A stretch of 64,000 bases of DNA from Clostridium sp. BJN0013 (GCF_040939125.1 NZ_CP162495.1:124001-188000); one strand, 5' to 3'. Positions 25,588-35,761 are shown, numbered from the stretch's first letter. A program made the numbers and translations. Notes: a model not told the origin generated them from the letters alone.

Positions 25588-26996
25588 GTTGAACCTTAAC
25601 ATGGGATGTATTTAAATTAAAACTGATGACGAAATGTTTAATAAGTTAAACTTGTTGAACCTTAACATGGGATGTATTTAAATAATGTTATATTCTTCAT
25701 CTCGTTATCGTTCCAGCTTGTTGAACCTTAACATGGGATGTATTTAAATACTTAATTGTACCTTCAAAGGGCAAGCTATACTGTGTTGAACCTTAACATG
25801 GGATGTATTTAAATGAAAGATTCTAAAACATTGGCTTTATCGCCTACTATGTTGAACCTTAACATGGGATGTATTTAAATGTTTGAAAAAGCTAAAGAAA
25901 TCATCCAAGCATATAAGTTGAACCTTAACATGGGATGTATTTAAATTTCCATTAAAACCCGTACCTATAGGATAAAATCTTAGTTGAACCTTAACATGGG
26001 ATGTATTTAAATATGTTAATTGTATATTATTATAGACAAAAATATTTTGTTGAACCTTAACATGGGATGTATTTAAATTATCCATAAAGTTTATAACGTG
26101 TATCTCAAAGCCCTGTTGAACCTTAACATGGGATGTATTTAAATTTGTCTTTATCTTTTATTAAATTTGATAAGCTTGAGTTGAACCTTAACATGGGATG
26201 TATTTAAATTTTTTGGCAAAGATATTTAAGCTTATCAATGAACTTGTTGAACCTTAACATGGGATGTATTTAAATATTGCAAAAGGGGCCTAGGAAAGAA
26301 GAAGGAAGCACGTTGAACCTTAACATGGGATGTATTTAAATTAATCTGCAGTCTTTTGTGGCGTATATGTCCCATGTGTTGAACCTTAACATGGGATGTA
26401 TTTAAATTAGTAGTTTCTTTGCCTTTTGCCCAATCCATATCTTGTTGAACCTTAACATGGGATGTATTTAAATTTTACTACACGTTTTTTACTCATATTA
26501 TTTTCTTTGTTGAACCTTAACATGGGATGTATTTAAATATGGGAAAAGGACAAGAAAACAGGAGAAAGACTACGTTGAACCTTAACATGGGATGTATTTA
26601 AATTAGGCATTTAAAGGAATAATAACTTTTTATTAATCTGTTGAACCTTAACATGGGATGTATTTAAATAAAATATTTTTAGTTGCTGCTGCTCCATCCC
26701 ATTTAAGTTGAACCTTAACATGGGATGTATTTAAATCTTGACTTCTTTGATTTTATAGTACTTTAGACCATGTTGAACCTTAACATGGGATGTATTTAAA
26801 TAGTTCTTTGTTTGCCTTTTCTAGCTCCTGTGTCTTCGTTGAACCTTAACATGGGATGTATTTAAATTTTAAATTCCGTCCATTTTCTTCATTGGTTTTA
26901 TGTTGAACCTTAACATGGGATGTATTTAAATCTTTTAAAAGAAGGAAAAGTAATTACTGAGGATTAGTTGAACATTAACAAGAGTTGTATTTAAAT
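25588..26996 (+). CRISPR. CRISPR array: 22 repeats of 30 nt, 21 spacers
   Basis: The repeat begins GTTGAACCTT and ends GTATTTAAAT, 30 nt in all. The first 21 copies are identical by eye. The last (26967-26996) is degenerate (GTTGAACATTAACAAGAG start) and marks the leader-distal end. Repeat starts are 64 to 67 nt apart, so spacers are 34 to 37 nt. The repeat resembles type I-B repeats of other Clostridium species. No cas gene lies within the window on either side, so the array relies on a cas locus elsewhere. I saw no spacer that clearly matches other parts of this window. Confidence 0.98.
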
Positions 26997-27036
26997 TTTT
27001 TATAAAGTCTCCCAATAAAAAAGAGAGCTAATGCTC

Positions 27037-27222
27037 TCAAATCTTTTTCCACGTATCATAGAACCATTCTATTCTCTTTCTACCGAATTGTCTTGCCACA
27101 TCTTCTTTAACCCTTTTGTCATAGATATTTAAGTTTGGAGTATATATAGCTGTTGCCTCAAATACTTTCTCATACAGCAGATCGAACAATTCGTTATTAA
27201 ACATATCCATACCCGTATACAT
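27037..27222 (-). CDS. Hypothetical protein, 61 aa
   Basis: AAAGGGGGTACAGTTTT precedes the ATG. The 61-residue product is soluble, rich in aromatic and charged residues, and ends FGRKRIEWFYDTWKKI. No family recognised. A terminator hairpin (GAGAGCATTAGCTCTC then TTTTTT, 27016-27037) follows the stop and also closes the space to the CRISPR array. It lies 27 bases after the alpha/beta hydrolase and is probably in its operon. Confidence 0.6.
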   Translation of the reverse strand: MYTGMDMFNNELFDLLYEKVFEATAIYTPNLNIYDKRVKEDVARQFGRKRIEWFYDTWKKI

Positions 27223-27249
27223 AAAACTGTACCCCCTTTTTATTTCATT

Positions 27250-27795
27250 CTAGCTATTATTCAATTCAACCTCTTCTAACAGTTTTTGAAATAAATTGAA
27301 GCCTTCGCTCCAATCATCTATATTGGATTCACTGTTTATATGACCTTTTCTGCCAACAGATATTGTTTCAAAGCCCCACTGTTTACCTTTCTGTATACAA
27401 AACATAGGAGAAGAATACGGATCATTTTCGCTGTATACCAACATTCCCGGCACTTCTAAGTTAACTTCAGGCAAAGACCCAAAAGAAGCTAAAGACTTTG
27501 GAAATTGTTTGTCATTAGGATCTGGCGGAGCCACCAAGAAGACTGCATTCAAATATTTTCGTATTTTAGGTATGGCTTTTACGGTGAGTAAGCAACCAAG
27601 ACTATGAGCAATCAATACTGTACCGCATTGATTGTCTCTTTCAAGGTTTTCTGTCAAGTTTTTTTCCCATTCATTATACACTGGATAATTCCATTCCTCC
27701 TGATTTACCCTTTCAAAACCATACCTTTTTTCCCAAATGCTCTGCCAATGCTCTGTTCCGGAATTATTAAGGCCAGGAACTAACTTTATATTCAT
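27250..27795 (-). CDS. RBBP9/YdeN family alpha/beta hydrolase
   Basis: A 181-residue serine hydrolase. The nucleophile elbow is IAHSLGC near residue 66, the acid lies in ENDPYSS near 131, and the histidine in GRKGHINSES near 156, the arrangement of RBBP9/YdeN-type enzymes, whose substrates are mostly unknown. The N-terminus has the family pattern LVPGLNNSGTEHWQS. I chose the ATG at 27795 because GAGGTGG lies just upstream; a GTG at 27804 overlaps that site. Cytoplasmic. Confidence 0.85.
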   Translation of the reverse strand: MNIKLVPGLNNSGTEHWQSIWEKRYGFERVNQEEWNYPVYNEWEKNLTENLERDNQCGTVLIAHSLGCLLTVKAIPKIRKYLNAVFLVAPPDPNDKQFPKSLASFGSLPEVNLEVPGMLVYSENDPYSSPMFCIQKGKQWGFETISVGRKGHINSESNIDDWSEGFNLFQKLLEEVELNNS

Positions 27796-28045
27796 TATTA
27801 CCACCTCATCTATTTTATTTAAATAGTTTAAACCATCCAGAATATCTGTATTCCTTCTGTTAATTATTATTAATAGAGAATTAAGTAGCTTACTGTGTTG
27901 ACTTAACTTAATGGTAATTATATCATATTAAAATGGTTCCAGGGCATTACCTTTTACTATGTTTACCCATCCTGTAAGTATACTTTCTAATGTTAAGGAG
28001 ATAATAAATTTTGTAAAAACAATATTACTTATAGGAGGGAAAATT

Positions 28046-28417
28046 ATGCCATCAACAATGAATATGCCAGTAGTATCACTTATGCCAGGGGGACATCCAA
28101 ATCAATCTTGCATAGATGCATGTGCAAAATGTGCTCAAATATGCGAGGAGTGTTTCAATCTCTGTTTACAAGAAGCTGATGCAAAGGCAAGGATGAATTG
28201 TATAAAAACTCTTCAAGACTGTGCTGAAATTTGTTCAACAGCAGCATGTTATATGTCTAGAGAAAGTGGAAATGAAAAAGATATATGTAATCTTTGTGCT
28301 ACTATTTGTGATAGATGTGCTTCTGAATGTGATATGTTTAAGGATCGGCATTGTCAAACTTGTGCAGAAACTTGTAGAATGTGTGCGGATGAATGTAGAA
28401 AAATGGTAAGCATGTAA
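28046..28417 (+). CDS. csp: Four-helix-bundle copper-binding protein (Csp-like, DUF326)
   Basis: A 123-residue protein with many Cys in CxxxC/CxxC steps along predicted helices: CIDACAKCAQICEECFNLC, then CIKTLQDCAEIC and CNLCATICDRCASEC, then CQTCAETCRMCADEC. This is the pattern of copper storage proteins of the Csp family, in which thiols line the core of a four-helix bundle and bind Cu(I). There is no Tat or Sec signal, so it is cytoplasmic (Csp3-like). The start at 28046 follows AGGAGGGAAAATT. A terminator (GCCTGTA/TGCAGGC, then T-run) lies near 28540-28575. It stands alone. Confidence 0.88.
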   Translation: MPSTMNMPVVSLMPGGHPNQSCIDACAKCAQICEECFNLCLQEADAKARMNCIKTLQDCAEICSTAACYMSRESGNEKDICNLCATICDRCASECDMFKDRHCQTCAETCRMCADECRKMVSM

Positions 28418-28851
28418 TAGTTTCATAGAATCTCTAGAAATGTTTTAGGAACCTATCCTTAAATAAGTTATTGTATTATATACGATAACCAAAGAAAAAG
28501 TCATACATAGAAGAATCTATAAATAAAGTATGATAATAAGCCTGTACCCTCCAAGATGCAGGCTTCATTTTTTTACTCATAGTTACCCAAGTGCAACCGT
28601 GTAAACCCCAACAATTCGTTAAAATACCTGCATATTCTACAATTTTTATGCTAAAAACTACTCTGTATTATATCTTAAATTGGAGAATAGCATATGACTG
28701 TTAGATGAGTATAATAGGAATATTCCGACAAAACACTACGGATATAATTTAAACTTAGCCTCTCACATTTAGTTTAGAATCATAAAGAGTAATTATAGAT
28801 TTTTAGCAGACAATAATTATAATAAAGTCACATAAAGAAAAGGTGAAAAAT

Positions 28852-30274
28852 ATGAGTCAAGGCTTAATCTCATTGTTTATACCTATAATAGTTATCATTT
28901 TAGCTATGACTACAAAGAGAATTATATCCGTACTTGAGTAGGTATCTTAGCTGGAGGTATATTACTTGGCGGAGGAAATATAATTAATGGGTGTATTTTA
29001 GCTATTGAGCATTTAGTTAAAGTAACAGCTAATGAAGAAAGTGTATATATTATAATATTCTTATTTCTATTCGGAGCTTTTGGTGAAATAATGAAGCTGT
29101 CAGGTGGAATAAAAGGATTTTCAGAATTAGCTAATAAATACGTTAAAACAGAAAAGGGTGCTTTAGGTACTGTATGGTTGGTTACAATTTTTACCTTTAT
29201 CGATTGCTGTTTTCATGCAATATCTACAGGAACAGTAGGCAAGGCATTAATAGAAAAAGTTAAAGGAAGTAAAGATAGGCTAGCAGTAGTGCTTAACGTA
29301 ACGTCCTGCTTACTAATCATTTTAATTCCTTTTGGAACTACTTATGTTGGCTATATAATTGGAGTTATAAACTCTTCACTTAATAAATCAGGTTTAAAAA
29401 TGTCAGCCTATAATCTTTATCTCAAGAGTATTCCCTTTAACTTTTATGCTATAGTTATGATATTTGTAAGTATTGGGATTACACTTTTTAACCTAAAATT
29501 TGATTCAGTAGTTAATAAAATGTCCAATGTAAAAGAAAGTGTGGAAGAAGGTCATGGGCATGAAGCGCATGAGCAATGTGAGTTTGAAGAAAAAGCACCA
29601 CCTAGACCACTTAATCTAATATTTCCATTAGTATTTCTTATTGCAACTACTTTCTTTTTCTTTTGGTATACTGGAAAAGGAAAAGGTAAAGGATTTGCAG
29701 GAGCAATAATGAATGCAGAATTTGAAAAATCCATTTTACTTTCAGGTGTAATTACTATTGTGTCACTACAATATTTTACTTAATTCAAAAGGTACCCATA
29801 GAAGAAATCGAAGGTCATTTTCTTTCAGGTGGAAATGAAATGATGCCACCTATAATTGTTTTAGTTCTAAGCTGGGGATTATCTAATATTATGGAAAGTT
29901 TGGGTTTTGTAAAATTTATTACTAATGCTATTGGACCAAAAGTACATGCTATACTGATACCTGTCGTAATATTCTTAATAGGATGTGCGGCATCATACTT
30001 TATGGGTTCTGCTTGGGGTACATGGGCATTACTTATGCCGATAGCTATACCATTAGCAGTAACTACAAATTCAAATCTGCCTTTAGTTATAGGAGCTGTG
30101 CTGGCTGGTGGTTCATTAGGAGATAATGCCTCACCACTTGGAGAAACAGCAATACTTTCATCTACCATATCAGATGTTCCTCTTATGAAACATGTTAAGA
30201 CAATTTTACCATATAGCATTGGTTCCGTAGTAGTTTCATCAATTTTATTTATATCATTTGCCCTTGTCCTTTAA
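28852..30274 (+). pseudogene. NhaC-family Na+/H+ antiporter, two frameshifts
   Basis: The gene starts with AAAGGTGAAAAAT and MSQGLISLFIPIIVIIL, breaks at about 28937, and continues in a second frame (GILAGGILLGGGNI...FGEIMKLSGG...STGTVGKALIEK). It breaks again near 29780 and ends in a third frame (GGNEMMPPIIVLVLSWGL...GSAWGTWALLMPIAIP...GGSLGDNASPLGET). The last motifs are those of NhaC-type antiporters, with many hydrophobic helices and a His-rich loop (EEGHGHEAHEQCEFEE). Two frameshifts suggest a dead gene, though sequencing error cannot be excluded. A terminator follows at 30291-30333. Confidence 0.8.
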
Positions 30275-30290
30275 AACCATAAGCAAAACT

Positions 30291-30333
30291 CCTATCAGCC
30301 TACATAAAAGATCAATAGGAGCCTCTTTATGCA
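30291..30333 (+). terminator. Terminator after the antiporter relic
   Basis: CTCCTAT and ATAGGAG enclose a 21-base loop, followed by CCTCTTT. Confidence 0.6.
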
Positions 30334-30654
30334 AATTCTATTATTAATAACTAGTTTTATCTAAAACATTCGTGAAGTTATTCGTAAACAAGTTAAAATT
30401 AATCAATTGTTTATATCACAATATATTACACTTATGATGCAAGTCAAAAAATATAGTAGAGAAGAGAGTCTAATATTCCCCTTCTTCATATTTAATGAAA
30501 GAGAAATATATGCATAAATATTGTAAAATGCATGGAACAGTTAAGCACCAACAATAAAAATAAAGTTTTTATTGTTGGCGCTTTTGTTGGCAGAATTATA
30601 TTTTTTATTTGGCGGGAGAAAATGGCGGGCTTTTAGGTGCAAAATGAAAAGCTC

Positions 30655-30807
30655 TCACTCTTTCGGTGGAAACTTTTTGTTTAAATTATTTATAGCTTGT
30701 TCCTGCATACCAGGTAATACATGAGAATAAGTATCTAAAGTTGTTTTTATACTGGAATGTCCAAGTCTTTTGCTTACAATTTTAGGATTAGTATTTTGTG
30801 AAAGTAA
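30655..30807 (-). pseudogene. Phage tyrosine integrase, C-terminal remnant
   Basis: On the minus strand the last 50 codons of a tyrosine recombinase are readable: SQNTNPKIVSKRLGHSSIK, then TTLDTYSHVLPGMQEQA and a stop. LGHSSI and the Tyr of DTYSHV are the conserved box II parts. The rest of the gene is missing to the right. It is probably the integrase end of one of the prophages whose lysis genes are nearby. Confidence 0.8.
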
Positions 30808-31151
30808 GTATGAATAATTTTATTCAATTTATGTTAAAATAGATTTCCCCAAAAGAAGAAACTAATATTATACTCTTCTGAAAAGGAATTGCTCAACTAT
30901 GTTATTTTACTAGTTTTTAAGTAAACACATCTAAAACTGATATAGGGGGAGCTTAAGAGTATCCATAATATTCAAACATTGTTTAATAGATTTTAAGTAC
31001 CTTATTGTGGCTATGTAGGGATGAAAATTATTTATCTTTAATAATGTAATTAGAAACCGTTCCTTTGATAGATTTATAAATATTATTTATTAATTTTTCG
31101 TATTCTGCGTCGTTAAGGCTACATGATATGTTTGGAGTATACCCGATTTGG
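30808..31151. other. Spacer between integrase remnant and IS3 element
   Basis: Mostly AT-rich and gene-free. On the minus strand at about 31038-31150 a frame ends PNISCSLNDAEYEKLINNIY and so on to a stop, apparently the C-terminus of a small gene cut by the IS3 left end. Nothing else is supported. Confidence 0.4.
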
Positions 31152-31206
31152 TAGACACATAAAAAAGACTGTATAATAAACACATGGGAAAGGATGTGTC
31201 TAACAA

Positions 31207-31500
31207 ATGGGTAAAAGAAGAGAGTTTTCTGTAGAATATAAAAAAGAAATAATAAAATTAATTACAGAACAAGGTAGAAAAGTGACTCACGTAGCAAGGG
31301 AAATCGGTGTTAGTGAATCAGCAGTTAGAAAATGGGTAAAGGAATATGGAACGCATGGGGATAACGCATTTCCTGGTAAAGGAAAGCTCCGATCAGAGGA
31401 TGAAAAGTTAAGATTACTTAAAAAGAAAATGGCCGATTTAGAGGAGGAAAATGCCATATTAAAAAAAGCTATACGCATCTTCACAAAGCCCGAGAAATAA
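31207..31500 (+). CDS. IS3-family transposase OrfA
   Basis: A 97-residue DNA-binding protein with an N-terminal helix-turn-helix (THVAREIGVSESAVRKWVKE) and a C-terminal leucine zipper-like coiled coil (KLRLLKKKMADLEEENAILK). A run of seven A near 31458 (ATTAAAAAAAGC) is a likely -1 slippage site. After slipping the frame continues through HKAREIRYKF into OrfB, giving the OrfAB fusion transposase typical of IS3 elements. Confidence 0.9.
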   Translation: MGKRREFSVEYKKEIIKLITEQGRKVTHVAREIGVSESAVRKWVKEYGTHGDNAFPGKGKLRSEDEKLRLLKKKMADLEEENAILKKAIRIFTKPEK

Positions 31501-31538
31501 GATATAAATTCATTTGTGACAATAGTTCCGAATTTCAT

Positions 31539-32087
31539 GTGGAGAAGATGTGTGAGGTACTGGATATTAAGAGGAGCTCTTACTACGCTTGGTTAAAAAG
31601 GCCTATTGCTAAAAGAAAAAAAGATAATGCTTTGCTTGCTATCGAGATAAAGAGAGTACATAAACAATCAAGTGAAACCTATGGTGCTAGAAGGATTACA
31701 GCGCAGCTTAAGAAAGATGGAGTAACTTGTGGGAAAAATAGAGTTTCAAGACTAATGAAAGAAAATAATATATCAAGCAAGCTAAAAAGAAAATATAAGG
31801 CAACCACCTATTCGGAACATAATTTTAATGTGGCTTCAAATTTATTAGAACAAAACTTTAAAGCTGAAGCGCCGAACAAGGTCTATGTGGGAGATATAAC
31901 ATATATAGGTACTGATGAAGGGTGGCTTTATCTAGCCACTGTCGTGGATTTGTTTAATAGAGAAGTAGTTGGATGGTCAATGGATTCCACTATGACTAGA
32001 AAACTCGTTATAGATGCATTTAATGCTGCTGTAGATAAAGAAAATCCGGAGGATGGGCTAATCTTTCACTCAGATAGAGGTGTACAG
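31539..32087 (+). CDS. IS3-family transposase OrfB, exon 1 (split by group II intron)
   Basis: The rve-type integrase domain is readable up to the second catalytic Asp: YVGDITYIGTDEGWLYLATV holds the first D and LIFHSDRGVQ the second. Then the group II intron begins. Exon 2 (34210-34497) continues YASYDYQNLL without loss of frame. If the intron splices, a full DDE transposase is made; if not, the frame stops 7 codons into the intron (32108). Confidence 0.88.
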
Positions 32088-34209
32088 GTGCGACAAGAAG
32101 TCGCGTAATACATTGTCGTAAGACTGCCCCATCCATTCGGGGTAACTCTATCGTGACTAGCGTGAATGGTAACGTTTGGGTTAGAAAGCTCACGAGACAA
32201 TGTGGAAGTTCGAGTAGCCTAAGCTGGGACAACTGCTAGAGTAAGAATGCTATGGAGAACGTAAAGTGAATCATTGTAGGAATCGTTACGCTGGAGAAAG
32301 CGAAATAGGCTGAAACGCTTTGACCAAAATGGTAAGGAGTCGAGCAAAGGCCAACTGTTAAACCAATGCGAATGGATAAAGAACTCCCGGTTTAAAGATG
32401 ACTCCTAAGGCATTTACAATTATGTATTATGTGGAACTTGGTAAACCCTATATGTTCCTCCATCGAGAGGTATCTAACCGTAAGGGGCGAAATGACATAG
32501 AGGGCAGAAGAAAAGGATAAAAAGCGAATGCTGATTTTGTAATGAAAACAGATAAGGGTTCAAAATTTGCCCTAATTCGAAAGAGTGCAGACTTATCCTA
32601 TGGTATTTCTTAGCAGGAAAGGAGTATATATTTATGAATTTTAGTAATTCAACGACGGATAAAACCGAGAGACTAAAAGACACGAAATCACTTGAATTTC
32701 AATGGGAAACAATTGACTGGAAACAAGTTGAATTCGATGTTAATAGACTACAAACCCGAATCGCTAAGGCAACAAAAAAAGGGGACAATAATAAAGCCAA
32801 AAGATTACAATACTTATTAACCCACTCTTTTTCAGCTAAGGCTTATGCTGTAAGAAAAGTAACAACAAATAAAGGGAAGAATACGTCTGGAGTAGACAAA
32901 AAACTATGGTCTACCTCTGCTTCGAAGATGAAAGCTGTGCTTTCACTTACTGACAAAAACTATAAAGCAAAACCTTTAAGACGAGTATACATCGAAAAGA
33001 AAGGTAAAAAACAGAAACGTCCATTAGGTATACCAACAATGTATGATAGAGCAATGCAAACATTATATGCACTAGCGCTTGAGCCAATCGCAGAAACAAA
33101 AGGTGATTCCATTTCCTTTGGATTCCGCCGTGGACGAAGTGCAAAAGATGCCTGTGAGCAGATATTTTGTGTATTAGCTAGAAAGTGTTCTCCGACATGG
33201 ATACTTGAAGGCGATATTAAAGGTTGCTTTGATAACATTAACCATGAATGGTTACAAAACAATATACCAATGGATAAAATTATTATGAAGCAGTTCCTAA
33301 AATCGGGATATATATATGAAGAAAAGCTGTTCCCAACGGAAACAGGGTCGCCACAAGGCGGTGCAATCTCAAGTATATATGCAAATATGACATTAGATGG
33401 ACTCGAAAAAGTGATTCAAGATAAATATCATAGAAATTCAAAAGGTAAAATAGAAAATCATTACAGAGCCAAAACTAAAGTGAACTTGATTCGGTATGCT
33501 GATGATTTTGTTATTACTGCAAACTCAAAAGAAATTGCTGAAGAACTTAAAACTACTGTTAGTCAATTCCTCCAATCAAGAGGTCTAACACTATCAGAAG
33601 AAAAGACTACAATCACACATATCGACAAAGGGTTTGACTTTCTTGGCTGGACATTTAAGAAATACAGTGGGAAATTAATAGTTAAACCTTCTAAAAGTTC
33701 TATTAAAAACATAATTAGGAGATGTTCCACAATAATCCTTAAGGAGGGGAAAGCTAGCACCCAATCTGACTTAATAAGAAGGCTTAATCAAGTCATAAGA
33801 GGTTGGACAAATTATCACAAACACGTGGTTGCTAGTAAAGCCTTTTCAAATATTAACAACACCCTTTATCACTTACTACAGCAATGGGCAAAACATAGAC
33901 ACCCAAATAAGAACAAATGGTGGAGACTAAATAAATACTGGCATGAAAAAGGTTGGAAAAGATGGCTTTTCAAGACGGACGAGTACAGTCTAATTAATTT
34001 GAGACGGATTAAAATCGTCAGATATCCAAAATTGCAGATCATAAAAACACCTTTCTTAGACAAGGACTATTTTGATAAAAGAAAGATAAAACTGCATACA
34101 TTTGTTGCTGCCTGAAAGGGTGAAGAAATGCTTGAGCCGTATGAGCGGGAAACTCTCACGTACGGTTCTTAGATGAGGGAAAGGGAGCAGTCTCTTTTTC
34201 TTAATCGAT
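32088..34209 (+). mobile_element. Complete group II intron inside the IS3 transposase gene
   Basis: The 5' end is GTGCGAC right after GTACAG. The 3' end is ATCGAT followed by TATGCTTCG. Joining the two exons restores the codons for V-Q-Y-A-S of the conserved transposase motif, which fixes both boundaries. Domain V is at 34134-34168 (GAGCCGTATGAGCGGGAAAC and a matching 3' strand). Domain IV holds a full reverse transcriptase. The intron therefore looks competent for splicing and retrohoming. Confidence 0.93.
32634..34115 (+). CDS. ltrA: Group II intron reverse transcriptase/maturase
   Basis: A 493-residue intron-encoded protein with AAGGAGTATATATTT before the ATG. RT blocks are clear: KRPLGIPTMYDRAMQ, FGFRRGRSAKDAC, ILEGDIKGCFDNINHEWL, GSPQGGAISSI and the catalytic LIRYADDFVIT near residue 285. 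The thumb/maturase domain X follows (residues about 360 to 460: IRRLNQVIRGWTNYHKHVV). After it a basic tail with WWRLNKYWHEKGWKRW may be the DNA-binding region, but I see no complete HNH endonuclease. It helps the intron splice and copies it into new sites. Confidence 0.95.
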   Translation: MNFSNSTTDKTERLKDTKSLEFQWETIDWKQVEFDVNRLQTRIAKATKKGDNNKAKRLQYLLTHSFSAKAYAVRKVTTNKGKNTSGVDKKLWSTSASKMKAVLSLTDKNYKAKPLRRVYIEKKGKKQKRPLGIPTMYDRAMQTLYALALEPIAETKGDSISFGFRRGRSAKDACEQIFCVLARKCSPTWILEGDIKGCFDNINHEWLQNNIPMDKIIMKQFLKSGYIYEEKLFPTETGSPQGGAISSIYANMTLDGLEKVIQDKYHRNSKGKIENHYRAKTKVNLIRYADDFVITANSKEIAEELKTTVSQFLQSRGLTLSEEKTTITHIDKGFDFLGWTFKKYSGKLIVKPSKSSIKNIIRRCSTIILKEGKASTQSDLIRRLNQVIRGWTNYHKHVVASKAFSNINNTLYHLLQQWAKHRHPNKNKWWRLNKYWHEKGWKRWLFKTDEYSLINLRRIKIVRYPKLQIIKTPFLDKDYFDKRKIKLHTFVAA

Positions 34210-34497
34210 TATGCTTCGTATGACTATCAGAATTTATTAAGAGAAAAAGGCTTTCTCCAAAGTATGAGTGCCAAAGGCTGTTGCTATGACAATGCTTGTG
34301 CTGAGACGTTTTTTGCATCGTTAAAAAAGGATAAGCTATATAGACGAAAATTTAAAACCAGAGATGAAGCTAGAATGGTTATTGTTGAATATATAGAGCT
34401 ATTCTATAATGCAAAGAGGTTACATTCAACCTTGGGATATAATTCACCAAAAGAATATAAAAAGGACTATTACCTTAAATTAAAATTAGCCTCTTAA
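34210..34497 (+). CDS. IS3-family transposase OrfB, exon 2
   Basis: It continues YASYDYQNLLREKGF and then SMSAKGCCYDNACAETFFAS, in which the last catalytic Glu lies (ACAETFF). The end is the usual IS3 tail (YNAKRLHSTLGYNSPKEY). Alone it is not a gene; it needs splicing to exon 1. Confidence 0.88.
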   Translation, partial: YASYDYQNLLREKGFLQSMSAKGCCYDNACAETFFASLKKDKLYRRKFKTRDEARMVIVEYIELFYNAKRLHSTLGYNSPKEYKKDYYLKLKLAS

Positions 34498-34868
34498 TCA
34501 GCTATATATTGGGTAGGTGACTACCTGCTATAGCTTGCTAACATTTCAATTAATTACAATATTAAACATAGAAATATTTAATCTAAAATATTAAGAAAAC
34601 GAAAGAAAGTCGTACATTTCATGTGTCTATTTTATTCAGAACACTCCAGTTTTTTACAAGTTGTTTTTGAATCATTTTTTTAAGTTTCTGTCTTTTTTAA
34701 TGCTTTCTTAAATATTCATATTAACCTCCTATAATTTTATTATAGCATAAATGTAATAAAGGGTATTAAAAGGTAAAATAGCCACTGTCAAAAAGTTTCA
34801 GGCAAAAATATTTACATAAATCCCATATTTTAAACGTACTATTTTCAACGTTTTTAAAGCTTTATTAT
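34498..34868. other. IS3 right end and decayed spacer
   Basis: It holds the IS3 right inverted repeat (34621-34629). To its right is a minus-strand AGGAGGTTAATATGAATATT start followed at once by stops, so a dead gene start. No other feature is visible. Confidence 0.4.
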
Positions 34869-35217
34869 ATGCTTGATAAACTAGGCATAGAAATGGATGG
34901 TAATGTAAAGGCTATAGTTTCCGGGGTAATTGAAAGCAAAGTATATGAACTCGAAAGCCAGGAAGAAAAAAAGCCAGCACATCGAACTGCGGCTCAAACT
35001 CAAATATTACAGCTTCAAATTCAAGCTTCACAACTCCAAAGCGACAAGATACAATTATAACAGGAAAATGAAAAATTGAAGAGAAAGATTGCCGATATAC
35101 AGAGTACTGTGGCTTATGCAAGATGCAGCAACTACGGAAAATATGACAAAAGGTAAAAGTGACTTAAATGGTACAGAAGTAGTTTATTAGTGGCCTTAGT
35201 AGGCCACTATATTTTTA
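34869..35217 (+). pseudogene. Second prophage lysis-module remnant with terminator
   Basis: The frame LDKLGIEMDGNVKAIVSGVI leads into a Gln-rich coiled coil and stops at 35058. A further coiled-coil stretch (ENEKLKRKIADIQ) follows after the stop. A terminator at 35188-35217 (TAGTGGCC/GGCCACTA, T-run) has the same design as the one at 23836-23871, so this is a relic of the same kind of phage end. Confidence 0.5.
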
Positions 35218-35356
35218 CCTAAGATTGTAAAGAGTGCTTAATTGCACTTTTTATAATTGGGAATGTACAACAATACTTTTGTAAGAAATATTCGTACAGT
35301 TATATTATCTTTTTATTTAGTTTCTTTATTATAAATGATTTAAATACTTCTAAACT

Positions 35357-35761
35357 TTATATTTGATGCATCATATGGTGCATAAGTGACATTTCAATAA
35401 TTTTACTTAAATATTCTCTTGCTTGACTTATTGACATGCTGCAGTTTGTTAATGTCTTTAACATACCAGGATGGTGCATCTCAAACATTCTTACAATTTC
35501 TTGTGTATCTGATTTTATTTTTTCAATATCTTTTTTTGATATGTCCATCATATCTGGTATTTCCTGTTTCATATCTGATTTCTTCTTCTCAGGTGGTATT
35601 GTGTTTCCTTTATTAATTTTGTTTTCTTCAAATTTTTCTTTCTCTTTAAACAAAGGTTTAGGTTCCTTGCGCATTACAGGTGGATATATATTTCTATTAA
35701 CCATTATACAATAGCAACACATTGGTATCGTTTCTAATGGTGGGTAGATGTATTTATACAT
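35357..35761 (-). CDS. Hypothetical protein with Met/His-rich C-terminus, 134 aa
   Basis: GGAGGTTTTT precedes the ATG. The N-terminus carries two similar short motifs (YKYIYPPLETIP and NRNIYPPVM) and three Cys (CCYC). The middle is very charged. The C-terminus is rich in Met and His (MFEMHHPGM, MSLMHHMMHQI), a possible metal-binding tail. No family recognised; the Tyr/Pro/Cys motifs recall spore-coat-type proteins but this is a guess. The upstream and downstream regions hold only relics. Confidence 0.6.
   Translation of the reverse strand: MYKYIYPPLETIPMCCYCIMVNRNIYPPVMRKEPKPLFKEKEKFEENKINKGNTIPPEKKKSDMKQEIPDMMDISKKDIEKIKSDTQEIVRMFEMHHPGMLKTLTNCSMSISQAREYLSKIIEMSLMHHMMHQI

Larger units (their letters stand above)
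31152..34629 (+). mobile_element. IS3-family insertion sequence carrying an internal group II intron
   Basis: The terminal inverted repeat TAGACACAT is at 31152-31160, and its reverse complement ATGTGTCTA at 34621-34629. Inside are orfA, orfB with a programmed -1 frameshift site (TTAAAAAAAGC near 31458), and a 2,122-bp group II intron inserted in orfB. Without the intron the IS is about 1.36 kb, normal for IS3. Confidence 0.85.

Noticed and set aside
25837-26438. Minus-strand ORFs with the repeated peptide LNTSHVKVQ
   Set aside because: They are translations of the CRISPR repeats on the wrong strand, not a repeat protein.
25618-26966. Self-targeting CRISPR spacers against the prophage remnants or ICE in this window
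   Set aside because: Reading the spacers by eye I saw no clear match in the window; a proper search would be needed to exclude one.
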